Assembly (NCBI GenBank): GCA_038049695.1 | Contig: CP142457.1 | Span: 27,551,001-27,615,000, forward strand | Reading direction: 5' to 3' | DNA: 64,000 nt | From: Cinnamomum chago | Lineage: Eukaryota > Streptophyta > Magnoliopsida > Laurales > Lauraceae | Part shown: positions 48,277-60,200 of the stretch, one piece after another | Layout of the letters: the number at the start of each line of letters is the position of its first letter | Position numbering within the stretch: position 1 is the first letter of the stretch | The notes under the pieces: model-generated | The model's input: the letters and a program-made list of their open reading frames with translations, nothing else | What the model was told of the DNA's origin: nothing | Database searches by the model: none | Made by a program: the position numbers and the translations under genes

Positions 48277-49053
48277 GTTTTGAAAATCGGAATCATATCT
48301 TAAATCTTTCATACCCATGAATCGTATCGCGAATCATAGAATTTTTTTATTTTCTAATAAAATTGAAAATTCATTAAAATTTTAGAGGAAAAAGAAAAAG
48401 TATTTATTCAAAACCATCCATTTTCCCATTTATAGGAATATAAAGACAATTACAAATAAGTCTATCACACAATCATATCAAGAATATCATAATATGTGTA
48501 TTAATATATAATAAATGATATGTGTAAATAGTTAAATAAGTTTAAGGCATCAATTTATATATTTATTTCTTATTATCTTTAAATCAAAATATAATAATGA
48601 AAAAAATAAAACCCAAACCATTAATCTTATGCAATGGGATATCTCTTGAAGTTAAGAAAATGTTTATGAAGAAAAAAAAATTATTAACAAGAAGATGACA
48701 AGCACCATACGTACTATTGAATGCTTTAATTAAATTCGTTTTTTTATTCATCAATAAAACCTCCCCAAAACTGCAAAAAATTCTTCAAAGGTTTCGTTAA
48801 CTACTAAATAATATTTTAAAAGTAAAAAGGGTAAAAGAAAGAAAGAATAAAGAAAGAAAAAAGGGTAAAAGATTGTTAATATCCTCGCTTAGCTGAAATA
48901 TTGAATATTAAGATTCGATGAAATGAGTGTCTAATCGTAAGATTCACACATGAATCCTAAGATTCATCTATGAATGGGACTCGTTGCATAGATACGAATA
49001 ATTTTCCTTAGGATTCGGGATAAGAATCGTAGGATTCTGATAACTATGGCTGC
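48277..49053. mobile_element. MITE-like element with GGATTCG/CGAATC words
   Basis: It starts TTTTGAAAATCGGAATCATATC and ends AAGAATCGTAGGATTCTGATAACTATGG. Both subterminal zones reiterate GAATCGTA, AAGATTC, GGATTC and GCGAATCATAG, while the middle is plain AT-rich DNA without coding potential. The overall plan matches the elements at 17661 and 45116, but the sequence differs. No target duplication was identified. Confidence 0.5.
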
Positions 49054-50719
49054 CTACAATGGCTACTAAGAATTACCGCAGATGGGTTGGAAATGGCATA
49101 AGAGTACGGGTTTCAATGAGCCTGATCCAGTTTGAGTCCCCCTTTGAATCTGGGTTCATTTGTGGATCTAGACATATTTTCATCTGATGGGCTAGACCCA
49201 GACTAATAGTTAGGGCTTGTTTGTTGTCATTCTAGTGGGTTGTTCCTGCATTCTCACGGTATCGAACTAGAGGGATTACATTTGGATAAGATTTTTGCAT
49301 CGATTCAAAATAATAATATATGGAACATTTCAAGAAATGCCGCCTGTTGGCATAGGAAATCGAAACGATTTCTAATCATTTTGCGAGAGGAACATCCCTT
49401 AGGCACGGACGTAAACCTAAAGCAGGCCTCTTTTAGAAGAGATCTTCCTCCGTTATTCTCTCTTTCTTTCTCCACATGATCTTCTTTCCCTCTCTTCCTT
49501 TATCCCTCTGCCCCCACGGTCTCCCTCTCTTATCACCCTCGCCCCAACGGTCTCTTGTTCCCTCCTAGGGCAAAAAGAAAGAAATTGGTTCCTCTCGTCT
49601 CCCTTGGCCGATAGCATCTAGCCAGAGATGATTGTATCTCGCCCATTTTTTCTCCCACACTCTGAACTACGAAACTGAGACCAGACTAAGTTAAAAGATT
49701 TCAGTTGGGTGCATGAAATTGCAGAGTTTGAAACAAGAAGGGCTTGCTTCCTACAGGTCTTTTTTCTGTCTGGGTTGAGTTTATTATGCAATGGGTATTC
49801 TGGTTTTCTTGATGTCGTTCAATCCTGAAAAAAAAAAAAAAAAACACATTCTGATCATGTGGGTAAAAAAAGAAAAGAAAGAAGAACAAGAAAACTAGTA
49901 AAAAAACAGAAATTCTTACGTGGCTAAAACTTCTGATGTGTATACACTTTTTCCAATCAATCATGACCCCCGTCGTCATGGCTGTTTTTATAAGCTACAC
50001 AAATGAATTTTTCTGATTGAGTTGGGTGATGAACCAGCTGACCTACTTGTACATATGATCTAAATTCCAAAGGAATGGATTAGAATTAAGAAGCTGAAAA
50101 TTTATAATAGTGTTTTTTGATTGTTTTGATTTGCATCTTTTTTAATCTTGTATAACATGAAAGTGTGAACATTTTTAATAAATAAAATAATTATTTATAT
50201 TTTTTAATTTATAAGTGAATTTATAAATAGTTATAGTAGAGTTAAATTCAACGACATTGTGGACCATGCTTTCGTTGATTCTATTCTTGGGAACAATACT
50301 GACATATCATTACCCAACAGGTTCTGTACAACATATTCTAAGCAGAACAGTTTAACATAGTGTTACCTAGCAAGTTCTCTACAGCTCAATCTCGGTACAA
50401 CCTAATCTTGGCACAACCCGATCTCAGCACAAAATCGGAAACAACACAAGAACAATGCCAAACAGGCCCTTAGGTTCCGAAACCTTAACAAGCGGGAACA
50501 CCATACATTGGGGGTCCCATTGGACTCTAATACCATGCTTGTTTCTTATATTGAGTCCATATAGCTTGCTCTCACTCACTTCTAAAGTGGCAACGTACTC
50601 CACTTTTTTAAAACCCCTTAGCTGGACCTACTATTCATGAATCTTAGTTGCTCATATTGAACAATCATGAATATATAGGCGCCATTAAAATAAAAAAAGT
50701 TCACTCCAATCGAGGTGAG
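49054..50719. other. Intergenic, no gene seen
   Basis: AT-rich and CT-rich stretches with poly-A at 49828-49844. The stretch 49440-49560 is CT-rich like a leader, but no coding exon follows. The ORFs have no recognisable domain. Confidence 0.5.
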
Positions 50720-51031
50720 AACCATTATTGGATTGATCAAACTAGGAAAACATGATTTACTGTTTTTTTTAATGGTAAAATGCATGATTAACACTTCGTG
50801 GCCTCTTGGGTGTCCATTCTCCCTTCCACAGTGTTCCTATGGATTTTATTCTTCTGAATTGGAAGGTGGCTTTTTCTTAGTGTGGTCTCCTTTTTTCCCC
50901 TTGTTGTTTGCCTCTTGGACGTAGCCATTGTGGTGGTGTTGGTTTTTCCTTTGTTTGCGGGTTCTTTTGTTTTTCAGTATACCTCTCCTGTACTGTTTAG
51001 TCTCTTTTAATGATAGTTATCATTAAAAAAA
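50720..51031 (+). mobile_element. Probable L1 LINE 3' end with A tail
   Basis: A T/G-rich segment contains TTTTTCAGTATACCTCTCC, TGTACTGTTTAGTCTC and TTTTAATGATAGTTATCATT and ends in an A run at 51025-51031. This resembles 3' untranslated ends of plant L1 LINEs. No coding remains are identifiable. Confidence 0.45.
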
Positions 51032-51442
51032 AGATTAAATCTGATGGAATGAATCATAGCGTAACATGTGATCAATCCATTTGTGGGGTGCACTTCAATT
51101 GGAGTGAATTTTAGCTGAGTGTTAATTTACATGGGGCACGTGGTATGAACTGGTTGGATTTATCATAGGTGGGCTCATTTCATGGATTCTAAAAGGTGGG
51201 GGATAAAAATTTGTTCTCCATTATATTTATATATAATATGTACTTCTGAATAATTTTCATGAATGGTTCAGCCTTTGGGGCCTACTTAGAAGCATTGCAA
51301 TCATGGGGTGTTTAGGGGTTTAAGAGGTCTCTCCATATGACCTATCACCTACCTACGTGCCAAAATTTGCATAATTAGTTGGAGGGCATACACAACATGG
51401 ATGGGTGTCAAATTTTTTATTGTGCTGGAAAATGTTCACAGG
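51032..51442. other. Intergenic, no gene seen
   Basis: Non-coding sequence with no identifiable element. Confidence 0.5.
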
Positions 51443-51865
51443 TGACGTAGCCTCGGAGCCTCGATTAGAAAACTAGACCAATCTCCCAAAGGATTGATCG
51501 AATCCAAAGATGAATTCAGCCACTGGGACACTCACGACAGTGATAACACCATGATAAGAGGTAAAACTCGGGCAAAACTCAGAAAAAATATTTAATTAAT
51601 TGAAGTAAGCATGAATTACAATGAAGTCTGACAACAACCCTTATATAGAGTTGGATCTTTCCCTTATATTACTTGGACACTGATACTTTCCTAAACAATA
51701 AAGGAAACTAAATCACTAGACGTGCCTAACAACCCAAATTAAATAAACTCCTAATTTTAAATACTTCTAAATAAATCAATTATCTAAATAAGATTCCTAA
51801 TTAAATGGATGTCGCCTATGGACTGGGCCCAATGGGTTGGCCGACGCATGGTCTAGCCTACATCA
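51443..51865 (-). mobile_element. Solo LTR
   Basis: A 423-bp unit with inverted ends TGACGTAG and CTACATCA is flanked by ACAGG (51438-51442) and CCAGG (51866-51870), a likely 5-bp target duplication with one change. There is no internal region. On the minus strand it begins TGATGTAGGCTAGACC and then has CCCATTGGGCCCAGTCC, comparable to TGATGCAGGGTCTGCC and CCATTGGGCCCATC in the LTR at 39649, so the two families are related. Fossil left by LTR-LTR recombination. Confidence 0.75.
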
Positions 51866-52915
51866 CCAGGTGTGATTAAGTGTCTAACCTGGTGAAAAAC
51901 ATTCAGCTATCGATGGGCAAACTTTGCCAGAATGTTTGCTGCTGGCAAAGAATGGCCAGGTTCGGGAATATTCTAATGAACCCTTAAAATCTTGTGCATA
52001 AATTTTAGGTGGCATTTTGTTATATGCCAAAAGTTCTAATTTTTCAAAATGCAACCTTTGCTTTTGCTTGTTTTCAACTTGAGGGCTCGCAATGCTGTTT
52101 TGGGCTGGGATAGAGAAAGAAGTAATTGCTGCCATTTTCAAATTCCAAAAATGTTAATTGTTTCAAAGACTGAGGTTCTTGTTTTAGGGGTTTTTCTTTT
52201 GGTCTACTGGTGGGAACTCTATAGTCCATAGTGAGACCTACACGCCCCAAGCGATCCTTGGGTGGCTATAAGGTGAGATGCCACTTGGCCACTAGGTTGT
52301 GATGCATTTATCAAGGGTCATGTGTGAATGGCTCAGATGATGAATTTGGGGGCCCACAGCAGTGAAAAAGATCAGAAAAATAGGATTAGGTTTTTTTTTT
52401 TTTTTCCATATATGAAACAAATGTCAAAGTTGGGGTCCATTTTCATGTCAAAGCTTTCCTACTTCATTTTCTGTAAATTCCTTTGTAGTTTCGTATATGA
52501 ACCCCAACAAAAAAAAAAAAAGACAGAAATGTAGTAGCCGTTTGTATCCTGCATATGAAACTATATATGGTTTTCTTTTCTTCCCAAAAATCTTTTTGCA
52601 TGTGAAATTTTGATGAAGAAAACTGGACAATTATTAATACTTTTTCTTAATTCTTTTTTGATTGGCTAGAATCTTGCTTGGTGTCTTGATATGAATTATG
52701 AATATGCTTTTGGCATTGTGGAATACTTCTTGGCCCATCTTATTTACTGTCTGTGATTATTCCTTACTTGAGGCAAAATCAAACTAGAACCTCGTTTGAC
52801 TGGCAAAAAAACTAAAACCTGGTTTTATAGGAAGTAGCAAGTTTGGAACAGCTGGTATTTTGCTTAGAGAGAAAACTCAAAGATCAGGAAGAAGGCAGAC
52901 ATCGTTTTGAAGAAG
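51866..52915. other. Intergenic DNA and likely promoter/5' UTR of host gene 2
   Basis: No other gene is seen. A possible 5' UTR acceptor (TTTTATAG at 52823-52830) precedes a purine-rich leader leading to the ATG at 52916, so the 5' UTR may be spliced. No TATA box was assigned. Confidence 0.45.
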
Positions 52916-54496
52916 ATGAGTCAAGAGAATCGTGGGAATAGCTCTGCCACTCCAGTAAGTGTCCTACCTGCAAAGCGTAGACGTGGCCGTCCTAGGAAGG
53001 ATGAGAACCGTAACTATATGGCGAAGGCACCAGCGACACCTGTATCTGATCTTCCAAGGAGAAGCCAGCACCGGAGCACAGAGTCAGCTGCACATACAGA
53101 TAATGCATTGGTGGGTCAGATAGTTTCGGGGGTTCTAGACGGGTCATTTGATGCTGGGTATTTGCTTACTGTTAAAGTCGGCAACACAAATACTATTTTG
53201 AGAGGTGTTGTGTTTGAGCCGGGGCTCACTGTTCCTATTTCTGCGGATAATGATGTTGCTCCACATGTTAAGATGTTCAGGAGAAGTGAGATGCCTCTTC
53301 CGGTGATCATCCCACTTCAGCAGGTGCCTGCTTCTTCTACACCCTATCATGAAGTAAAGATCGAACAGCTTACCAAACCTATTCCAAAACCTGTGACTGC
53401 TATTCCTTTGGAAGGATCACTGAGTGATAATACTAATCTGCCAAAACGGCCATCAGATGATGTCAATCATGTTTCTCAAGTTGCACCCCGGGACAATCAA
53501 TCTATTATCAGAACTGAAAGATCAGACATTCTTCCTTCAAAAGGAGTGGATGGTGCCAATCAAACGCCTCCAGTTGCTTCTCTAGCGGTTTCATCAAATA
53601 TTGAGAAGGAAAAATCGACTGACATATTGTTCAGCAAGACTGGTCTTGCATCTACGGAAGCAGTGAATAGTAACCAGTCCCCTCCAATTGCAGCCCAAGC
53701 AACACAGAAGTTGGATATCACCACCCTTACCAATAAATCATCTGATGAACTCAACCAGGCACTTCAAGATCCACCTTCAGAGCCCAAAACCGAAAACCCA
53801 GTTGTGGTCTTGCAAGAAAGTAAAACTTTTCTCCTGACAATGCTGTCAAATGGTGCAACTGCAACCAATGATTTAAAGCTAGAACCTGAGACCAAGCAAT
53901 CTGTTGAGGTATCGTCAGGTGAGAAGGGAAAAGGGTGGGAGACTATTAACCAGGTGTCTCAAGTGCAAACCAATAATTTGGAGTCTGCTGTAAACCTAGA
54001 TCCTTCAGTTGATGTACTGAAAGGTGTCCCGGCGGAAATTAATCATCCCCCTCTAGCAACACCAATTGGGGTTTCGCAGGAAAACAAGACCTCACCATTT
54101 GATGGATCTGCTTGTGCCGACATCCAGGCTCACTTGGTTGCACCACAAGAAGCAATTTCCAATGTCTCAAATGAGATTCTGAAGAGACATGAGACCACCC
54201 GTTTAATTGAAGAATCAATGACTGATGCTATTGATACTACTAAGGATGATTTACAGACTCAGCCCATGACCAATGCACCTTATGATATGCAATCTGGTTA
54301 TGCAGTTAATCAACCAACACTCTCTCAGCATTCCATTGAGCAGCAAAGTTATGATCAGACTGCTCTCACCCAGGAAGAGTCTCTCATCACTAAGGATGCT
54401 GTTTCTATTCAGGCTCCCATCAAACCAGTGGAATTAGTTACTAGCACCGGATTGATGGAACCTACTGAGGCTGCTGATCATATGCAGGTAAATTAA
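52916..54496 (+). CDS. AT-hook motif-containing nuclear protein
   Basis: A single open frame of 526 aa starts at ATG 52916 (MSQENRGN). The frame is open slightly upstream but without an earlier ATG in this stretch. Residues 20-29 (KRRRGRPRKD) form an AT-hook with GRP at 24-26, a minor-groove DNA-binding motif that can also act as nuclear signal. Residues 62-130 form a compact block (LVGQIVSGVLDGSFDAGYLL, then GVVFEPG and APHVKM) that I recognise from a small family of plant AT-hook proteins; to my memory the Arabidopsis relative is an AT-hook protein on chromosome 5. The remaining ~395 residues are Ser/Thr/Gln/Asn/Pro-rich and probably disordered. The last codons read CAG|GTAAAT, a perfect splice donor, so the true C-terminus may come from another exon (candidate acceptor ending at 54605). 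A chromatin or transcription role is inferred. Confidence 0.88.
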   Translation: MSQENRGNSSATPVSVLPAKRRRGRPRKDENRNYMAKAPATPVSDLPRRSQHRSTESAAHTDNALVGQIVSGVLDGSFDAGYLLTVKVGNTNTILRGVVFEPGLTVPISADNDVAPHVKMFRRSEMPLPVIIPLQQVPASSTPYHEVKIEQLTKPIPKPVTAIPLEGSLSDNTNLPKRPSDDVNHVSQVAPRDNQSIIRTERSDILPSKGVDGANQTPPVASLAVSSNIEKEKSTDILFSKTGLASTEAVNSNQSPPIAAQATQKLDITTLTNKSSDELNQALQDPPSEPKTENPVVVLQESKTFLLTMLSNGATATNDLKLEPETKQSVEVSSGEKGKGWETINQVSQVQTNNLESAVNLDPSVDVLKGVPAEINHPPLATPIGVSQENKTSPFDGSACADIQAHLVAPQEAISNVSNEILKRHETTRLIEESMTDAIDTTKDDLQTQPMTNAPYDMQSGYAVNQPTLSQHSIEQQSYDQTALTQEESLITKDAVSIQAPIKPVELVTSTGLMEPTEAADHMQVN

Positions 54497-55850
54497 CTTG
54501 AAGTTGAGGCTTCTCCAGAATGCCTGTCTGGAATCTAAGCCTCACCCCAGAAAACAGCTGATTATGACTGCTGACTTAAAGTATTCTCTTAAAACATTTT
54601 TACAGAGGTGTATACAATGCATGTGACTTGGAGATTGGCTGTCGTCATTGTATCTGAAAATCTCTTTTAAAGTTCTATTTATGTTTTTTTTTTTTTTTTT
54701 TTTTTATAACTGCCAGGAAGTAGTTAGTTATTTTGTTGAGAATGTTCGCCTCTGTTCGGACTGACGGGGCTATGGTAATCGAAGCGCTCTCTCTTTTTTT
54801 TTAAATGTACTTTATTTCTTGTTTAATTTGTAGTGAGGAAAGAATTTCGTACTTTGGCAGAAAATGACACCAAGGCATGCAAATGCTCAGTTTAAGTTGC
54901 ATTCAGGTGAATGAATCCATAATCAAAATATGATTGCCAGTGTGGATGATGCATGGCCTCAAAATTTTGTTGGAGTTTTCCTTATGGACATTTCTTGTTT
55001 TTGATCCAGTAACCTTAAAATGTTTCATTTTTAACTGTCCTGGTTTCTTCCTAATTGTTTATGCCAATTGGGCAGTGGGGGTCAGCTGTGCTTTGACATC
55101 TGGATGATGACTTGTATGCAGTGGGATTATGATTTGGACGGTCTAGATTGAGGTACATCCTCACCTCCTTTTGGGCTTGATTGATATGTTGTTTAACAGT
55201 TTCACCTGTGGGCTTGCTGCCCACCTTTGCTTGATGTCTAAAGGCGGGGTACTGATTTGTGACACTGGCTCTACCTGATGGAGGAGATCTAGGCCAGAAA
55301 TCAAACCCCGCACCCCCCCTCTCTGAATTTTTCGAGGAAAGGCTGCAAAATGTTGAGTTAGATCGGATTGGATTTGATAACAACGGCCACCAATTCATAG
55401 CTTGTACGTACCATTTCATACTGAGTCAATGTGTTTACAGGTCAAGATTAGAGGGTTTTTTTTTTTTTTTTTAATTACCCAACCCAAGATGGGTTGAGCT
55501 GAGTCGAAATTGGAGCAGATGGGCCCCAACAGGATCTCATTTTGTCATATATGGCTTTGGTATTCTTCTCAAATTCTCCGTCATATAGACTTGGATTCTC
55601 ATTGATAAATCTACTCTAATAGAGGAGGTTAAAACTTCATCAGGTCAGTTTCATGGCGATAAGAATTTTGGAATGCAAGCCAGAGGTACTAGTAAGTAAT
55701 ATTGGGGCATTCTAAGTTCTGAGATGCCTTGAAATGCTATTTACTCCTTAATATTATTCATTACCATTCAAATTTTATCAGAGAATTCATTTCTCTGGCA
55801 ATGGCATATATGTATGTCCTTGAAGAAAGGATTCAAAGTATCATACACGT
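54497..55850. other. 3' UTR of host gene 2 and intergenic DNA
   Basis: The first several hundred bases are probably 3' UTR, with a long T run at 54687-54706. The rest is non-coding, with a T run at 55457-55472. The ORF on the minus strand at 55051-55419 has no recognisable domain. Confidence 0.5.
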
Positions 55851-55857
55851 AGTTCAA

Positions 55858-56130
55858 AATCGTGGTATCGGTCCAGCCAAAATACCGTAAAAAACTGATA
55901 CGGTATTGGCATCGGTTGGTCGTTGCCGTCACTTTGTAAAATTTTTAAGTCTAAAAAAATTATAAAAATATCAAAAAAATCCAGAATATTATAAAATGCC
56001 GGAAAATATATATTTTTTCATTAGTAACAACAATAAATCAAACTATTAGTCCCCATGAGTCATGACATCCTATATCACAATCTTATCCAGAATTATATTA
56101 AATTTTCTTATAATTCAATATATATATATA
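55858..56130. mobile_element. Second copy of the CGGTATCGG-word element, left end
   Basis: TCAAAATCGTGGTATCGGTCC, then GATACGGTATTGGCATCGG and a run through AAAATATCAAAAAAATCCAGAATATT, ATTAGTAACAAC and AATAAATCAAA parallel 45130-45330 of the Mutator-like element. The right end was not found; the match fades near (TA)n at 56117-56140. Confidence 0.5.
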
Positions 56131-57108
56131 TATATATATAAGTTAGAATATCACAAATTTTATAAAATGTAACCATACTTTTTTTGGCTTATGATCAATT
56201 TATTAGTGTGGAACTTAAGAAAATTAAGCTTGTTTGTATATAGTATAAGTATACTATATGGTCTATACTCCCATCATTCATCACTCATCATTTATCAATT
56301 ATCACTCACTTATAAAAAAAGTTGTGAAATTTACGAGCATCAAAATAACATATTACAATATGATAATAAGATAAATCACAAAGCACTTGGACATTTAAAG
56401 TTTACAGTTTACCTAAATGCGAGGAGATAGGAAGAGGGACTGAATGATAGCTTAATTCTAAGTGGAGTCATCCAGGCTCGATATCATCATCATCATCATT
56501 GTTTCTTCTGTATGAGTTATAATAATATGATCCAAACTTCTATGATGCACTCCTTTACCCATGGCCATATTAATGTTGTTGTTGAGGTGTGAAGATCTCT
56601 TGATAAGATGATTAACTATTCTCATTAGATTGAGATGACTGGTGGTCCAGAAATTCAAAAAGTTGGTGAGGGGCATAAATAGATTGTGGGGGCCTAAGGT
56701 CGATTAGCCCTCACTCAAACCACAATTGTGAGTGAGAAACTAGTGGCATCAGCAACAAGGGTATGCCATTATTTTGATTGGTTTGGATATCTTTTAGAAG
56801 TGGGCCCAATGAGGACACATAAAAGATGGGTCGATAAAGGAGTATCATGAATTTGTCATTGTCATTGATCCACTGAGTGCTATGTTATGAAAATTTTAAG
56901 CCAAACTTTTATTGAGTGAAATTTGATTGGACCCATAAAATATGGGGCCATTTATTTTTACTGGATCATATTTTCTTAATGGGCCCAATGAGGAGTGTTT
57001 TGAAAAAAAAAAACTTCTTTTGGAATGTTTTTAATTTAAAAAGTAGAGTATTGAGTCTAAATATGTTTGGAATGGATGAGTCTGAATATATTTTAATATT
57101 TTAAATTT
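56131..57108. other. Intergenic, no gene seen
   Basis: AT-rich DNA with an (ATC)n stretch near 56482-56500. The reverse strand there gives an Asp-rich tail of unknown origin. Nothing else is recognisable. Confidence 0.45.
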
Positions 57109-57247
57109 AAAAATACAAGATACAACTTCTCAGCGGTCATGAATCCAACTAGCATAGCCGAACCATGTAGGGGTATTTTTGTAATATTATCCTGCGCTAT
57201 TATTCAACCCTAGCATAGCTGACAGAGAAGTTGTATCTTGTATTTTT
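57109..57247. repeat. 23-bp perfect inverted repeat at the 5' LTR border
   Basis: 57109-57131 is the exact reverse complement of 57225-57247. The right arm lies inside the 5' LTR of the copia element; the left arm lies just outside, where the start of the LTR would be expected. Confidence 0.85.
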
Positions 57248-60200
57248 ATCTTTTGCCTTTGAGCATAGTGGAATTGGTGTGAACCGAGGATGTACCTCAA
57301 GATCGAGGGAACCACGTATATCTGTGTATCTTCTTTGTATGATTTGATTACATCTTTTGTTCTTTATTTCCAAACAACTAGTATCAAAGCCTTAGGTTTG
57401 AGTGAGAGCTATGGCAGAAGAAGGAAAGTTGAAGATCGAGAAGTTTGATGGAATGAACTTTGCTTTTTGGAAGATGTAGATAGAGGATTATGTCTATTAG
57501 AATGATCTCTATCTTCCTCTGGAAGGAAAAGCGAAGAAGCTTGAGAAGATGACTGATGATGAATGGGTAGTTCTCAACAGAAAGGCGTTGGGAACGATTC
57601 AACAGTCGCTGACAAGATCTGTTGTGTTCAACATTCAAAAGGAGAACACGACGGTGGGTTTAATGGACGCCCTAGCAAAACTGTATGAAAAACCTTCCGC
57701 ATCAAATAAGTTTTCTCTGATGAGGAAGTTGTTCGATTTAAAGATGGCCAAGGACGGAAACGTGAATGAACAGCTAAGCCAGTTCAACGCATTAACGAGA
57801 CAGTTGGAGTTGGCAGTCATCAATTTTGACAATGAAGTCAGAGCGCTCCTGGTTTTATCCAGTTTGCTAGACAGTTGGGAAGGTCTGGTGATAGCGGTGA
57901 GCAACTCTTCAGGGACAGGGAAACTGAAGTATGAAAATGTTGTCAGTACCATCTTGAGCGAGGAGTCTCAGAGAAAGAGTTCAGGGGTAGTCTTTACTTC
58001 CGACATGAACGTCGAAGATAAAGGTAGAAACAGGAACAGAGGAAACTGAGGCCGAGGTCGATCACAATCAAGGAAAGGCAAATTGAAAACTCCATACGGG
58101 AATGGTGATGGTTGTTAGAATTGCAGTAAGAAAGGGCACGTGAAAAGAGACTGCAGAGTTCCGGTGAGGCAAACAGAGAACAATTAGGGAGGTAAGGATT
58201 CGGTCATTGTATCTGAAGAAAGTATTGCCAATGCCTTAGTTCTTTCTCTAGCTACACACAATGAGTCTTGGGTAATAGATTCGGATGCATCTTTTCATGG
58301 CACTTCGCACAAAGAAATTCTCCACAACTATGTTCATGGTGATCTCGAGAAAGTCTATCTAGGCGATGATGAACCCTGTAGCATTGTTGAAAAGGGGGAT
58401 GTTAAAAAACATCAGAAGAAACGGGATAGTGCTGAAGTTAAAAGATGTCACACATGTGCCAGATTTGAAAAAGAATATGATCTCTGTTGGGCAGTTATCA
58501 GAATCTGGTTATGTGATAACTTTCACCAGTGATTTGTGGAAGATGACCAAAGGGGTTACGGTAATGGCACGTGGGAAGAAGGAAGGGACTTTGTATCTGA
58601 CTTCTAGCTTGAATGGTGCTATATCAGTTCCATCTTCTAAAGTGGATACAATAACATGGCATCACCGATTTGGACAGATAAGGGACGAAAGCCCTATTGT
58701 CTAAGTAGTTGCCGGGTTTGGAATCCATTGACTTGGATTTGTACGAGGAATGGATACTTGGAAAGAAGAGGAAGGTCTGTTTTCTGAAAATTGGAAGGAC
58801 TCCAAAACTAGTACGATTGGAATTGGTCCGTACAAACTTGTGGGGACAAGCTGAGGTAACCTCTCTTGGCAGTTCTCAATATTTCGTAACCTTTATTGAT
58901 GATGCTACTAGAAAATTGTGGGTGTATTTTCTGAAGCATAAATCAGATGTATATGATGTGTTCAAAAAATGGAAGGTCTTAGTTGATAATGAGACGGGTT
59001 TAAAAATGAAGTGTCGTACAATGGAAGAGAGTATTGCAGCAAGGAGTTCAAACGATACTGCTGCACCCATAGGATCAGACGACTCAAGACTATTCCAAAT
59101 ACACCACAACAGAATAGAGTTGCTAAGCGTATGAATAGAACTATTATGGAGCGATCTAGAAACATGAGGATTCATGTAGGATTGCCTAAGCAGTTCTGGG
59201 CAGATGCGGTGAATACTGTTACTTACTTGATCAACAGAAGTCCTTCAGTTCCTTTAGGTGGCGGACTACCAGAGGAGGCTTGGAGAGGAAAGGAGGTGAA
59301 TTTTGTTCATTTAAGAATATTTGGTTGCACCTCTTATGTTCATATTAATTCGATGGATAGGACCAAACTTGATCCTAAATCTTTAAAATGCACATACATT
59401 GGGTATGGTGTTGATGAGTTTGGTTATCATTTTTGGGATGTTAAAAATCGAAATATAATTAGGAGCAAGGATATAATTTTCAATGAATTTGTCATGTATA
59501 AGGACATGATGAAACAACAAACAAGGAAGGGTGAAGAAACTGAATATGTAGAACTTGAGGAAATTCCTGATAAAGTTGTCACTACTCCTCAAAATTAAAA
59601 TAATCAAAAGCAGATGAGAATGCACAATCAGAACCTGAAACTCCACATTTGAGGAGATCATCAAGGGTGTTAAAAACCGCAACACATTTTTCACCTTCTT
59701 TGCATTATTTGTTGTTGATTGACAATGGTGAACCAGAGTGTTATGAGGAAGCTATGTAGGTTAAAACCAATGACAAGTGGGAGTAAGCAATGGATGATGA
59801 TATGAAATCTCAGTTATCAAATCAGTCGTGGGAACTGACAGAGTTACCTCGTGGGAAGATAGCTTTACATAACAAGCGGGTTTACAGATTGAAAAACGAG
59901 CCCAACGGTACCACGAGGTATAAGGCAAGGTTGGTGGCAAAAGGTTTTTTGCAGACTAAGGGTATTGACTATACTGAAATCTTTTCTCCAGTTTTCAAGC
60001 TCTCTACCATCAGAACAATTCTGAGTATTGTAGTAGTGGAGGACTTACATTTAGAGCAGCTAGATGTGAAGACCGCCTTTTTACATGGAGATTTGAATGA
60101 GATTATCTACATGCATCAGCCACAAGGCTACGTCGTCTCAAGCAAGGAGTTGTTAGTAGGTTCATGAGCAACCCAGGCAATGAGCATTGGAAAGTCATTA

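Noticed and set aside
52907-52915. Start of the AT-hook protein at 52907
   Set aside because: The codon there is TTG; the first ATG in frame is 52916.
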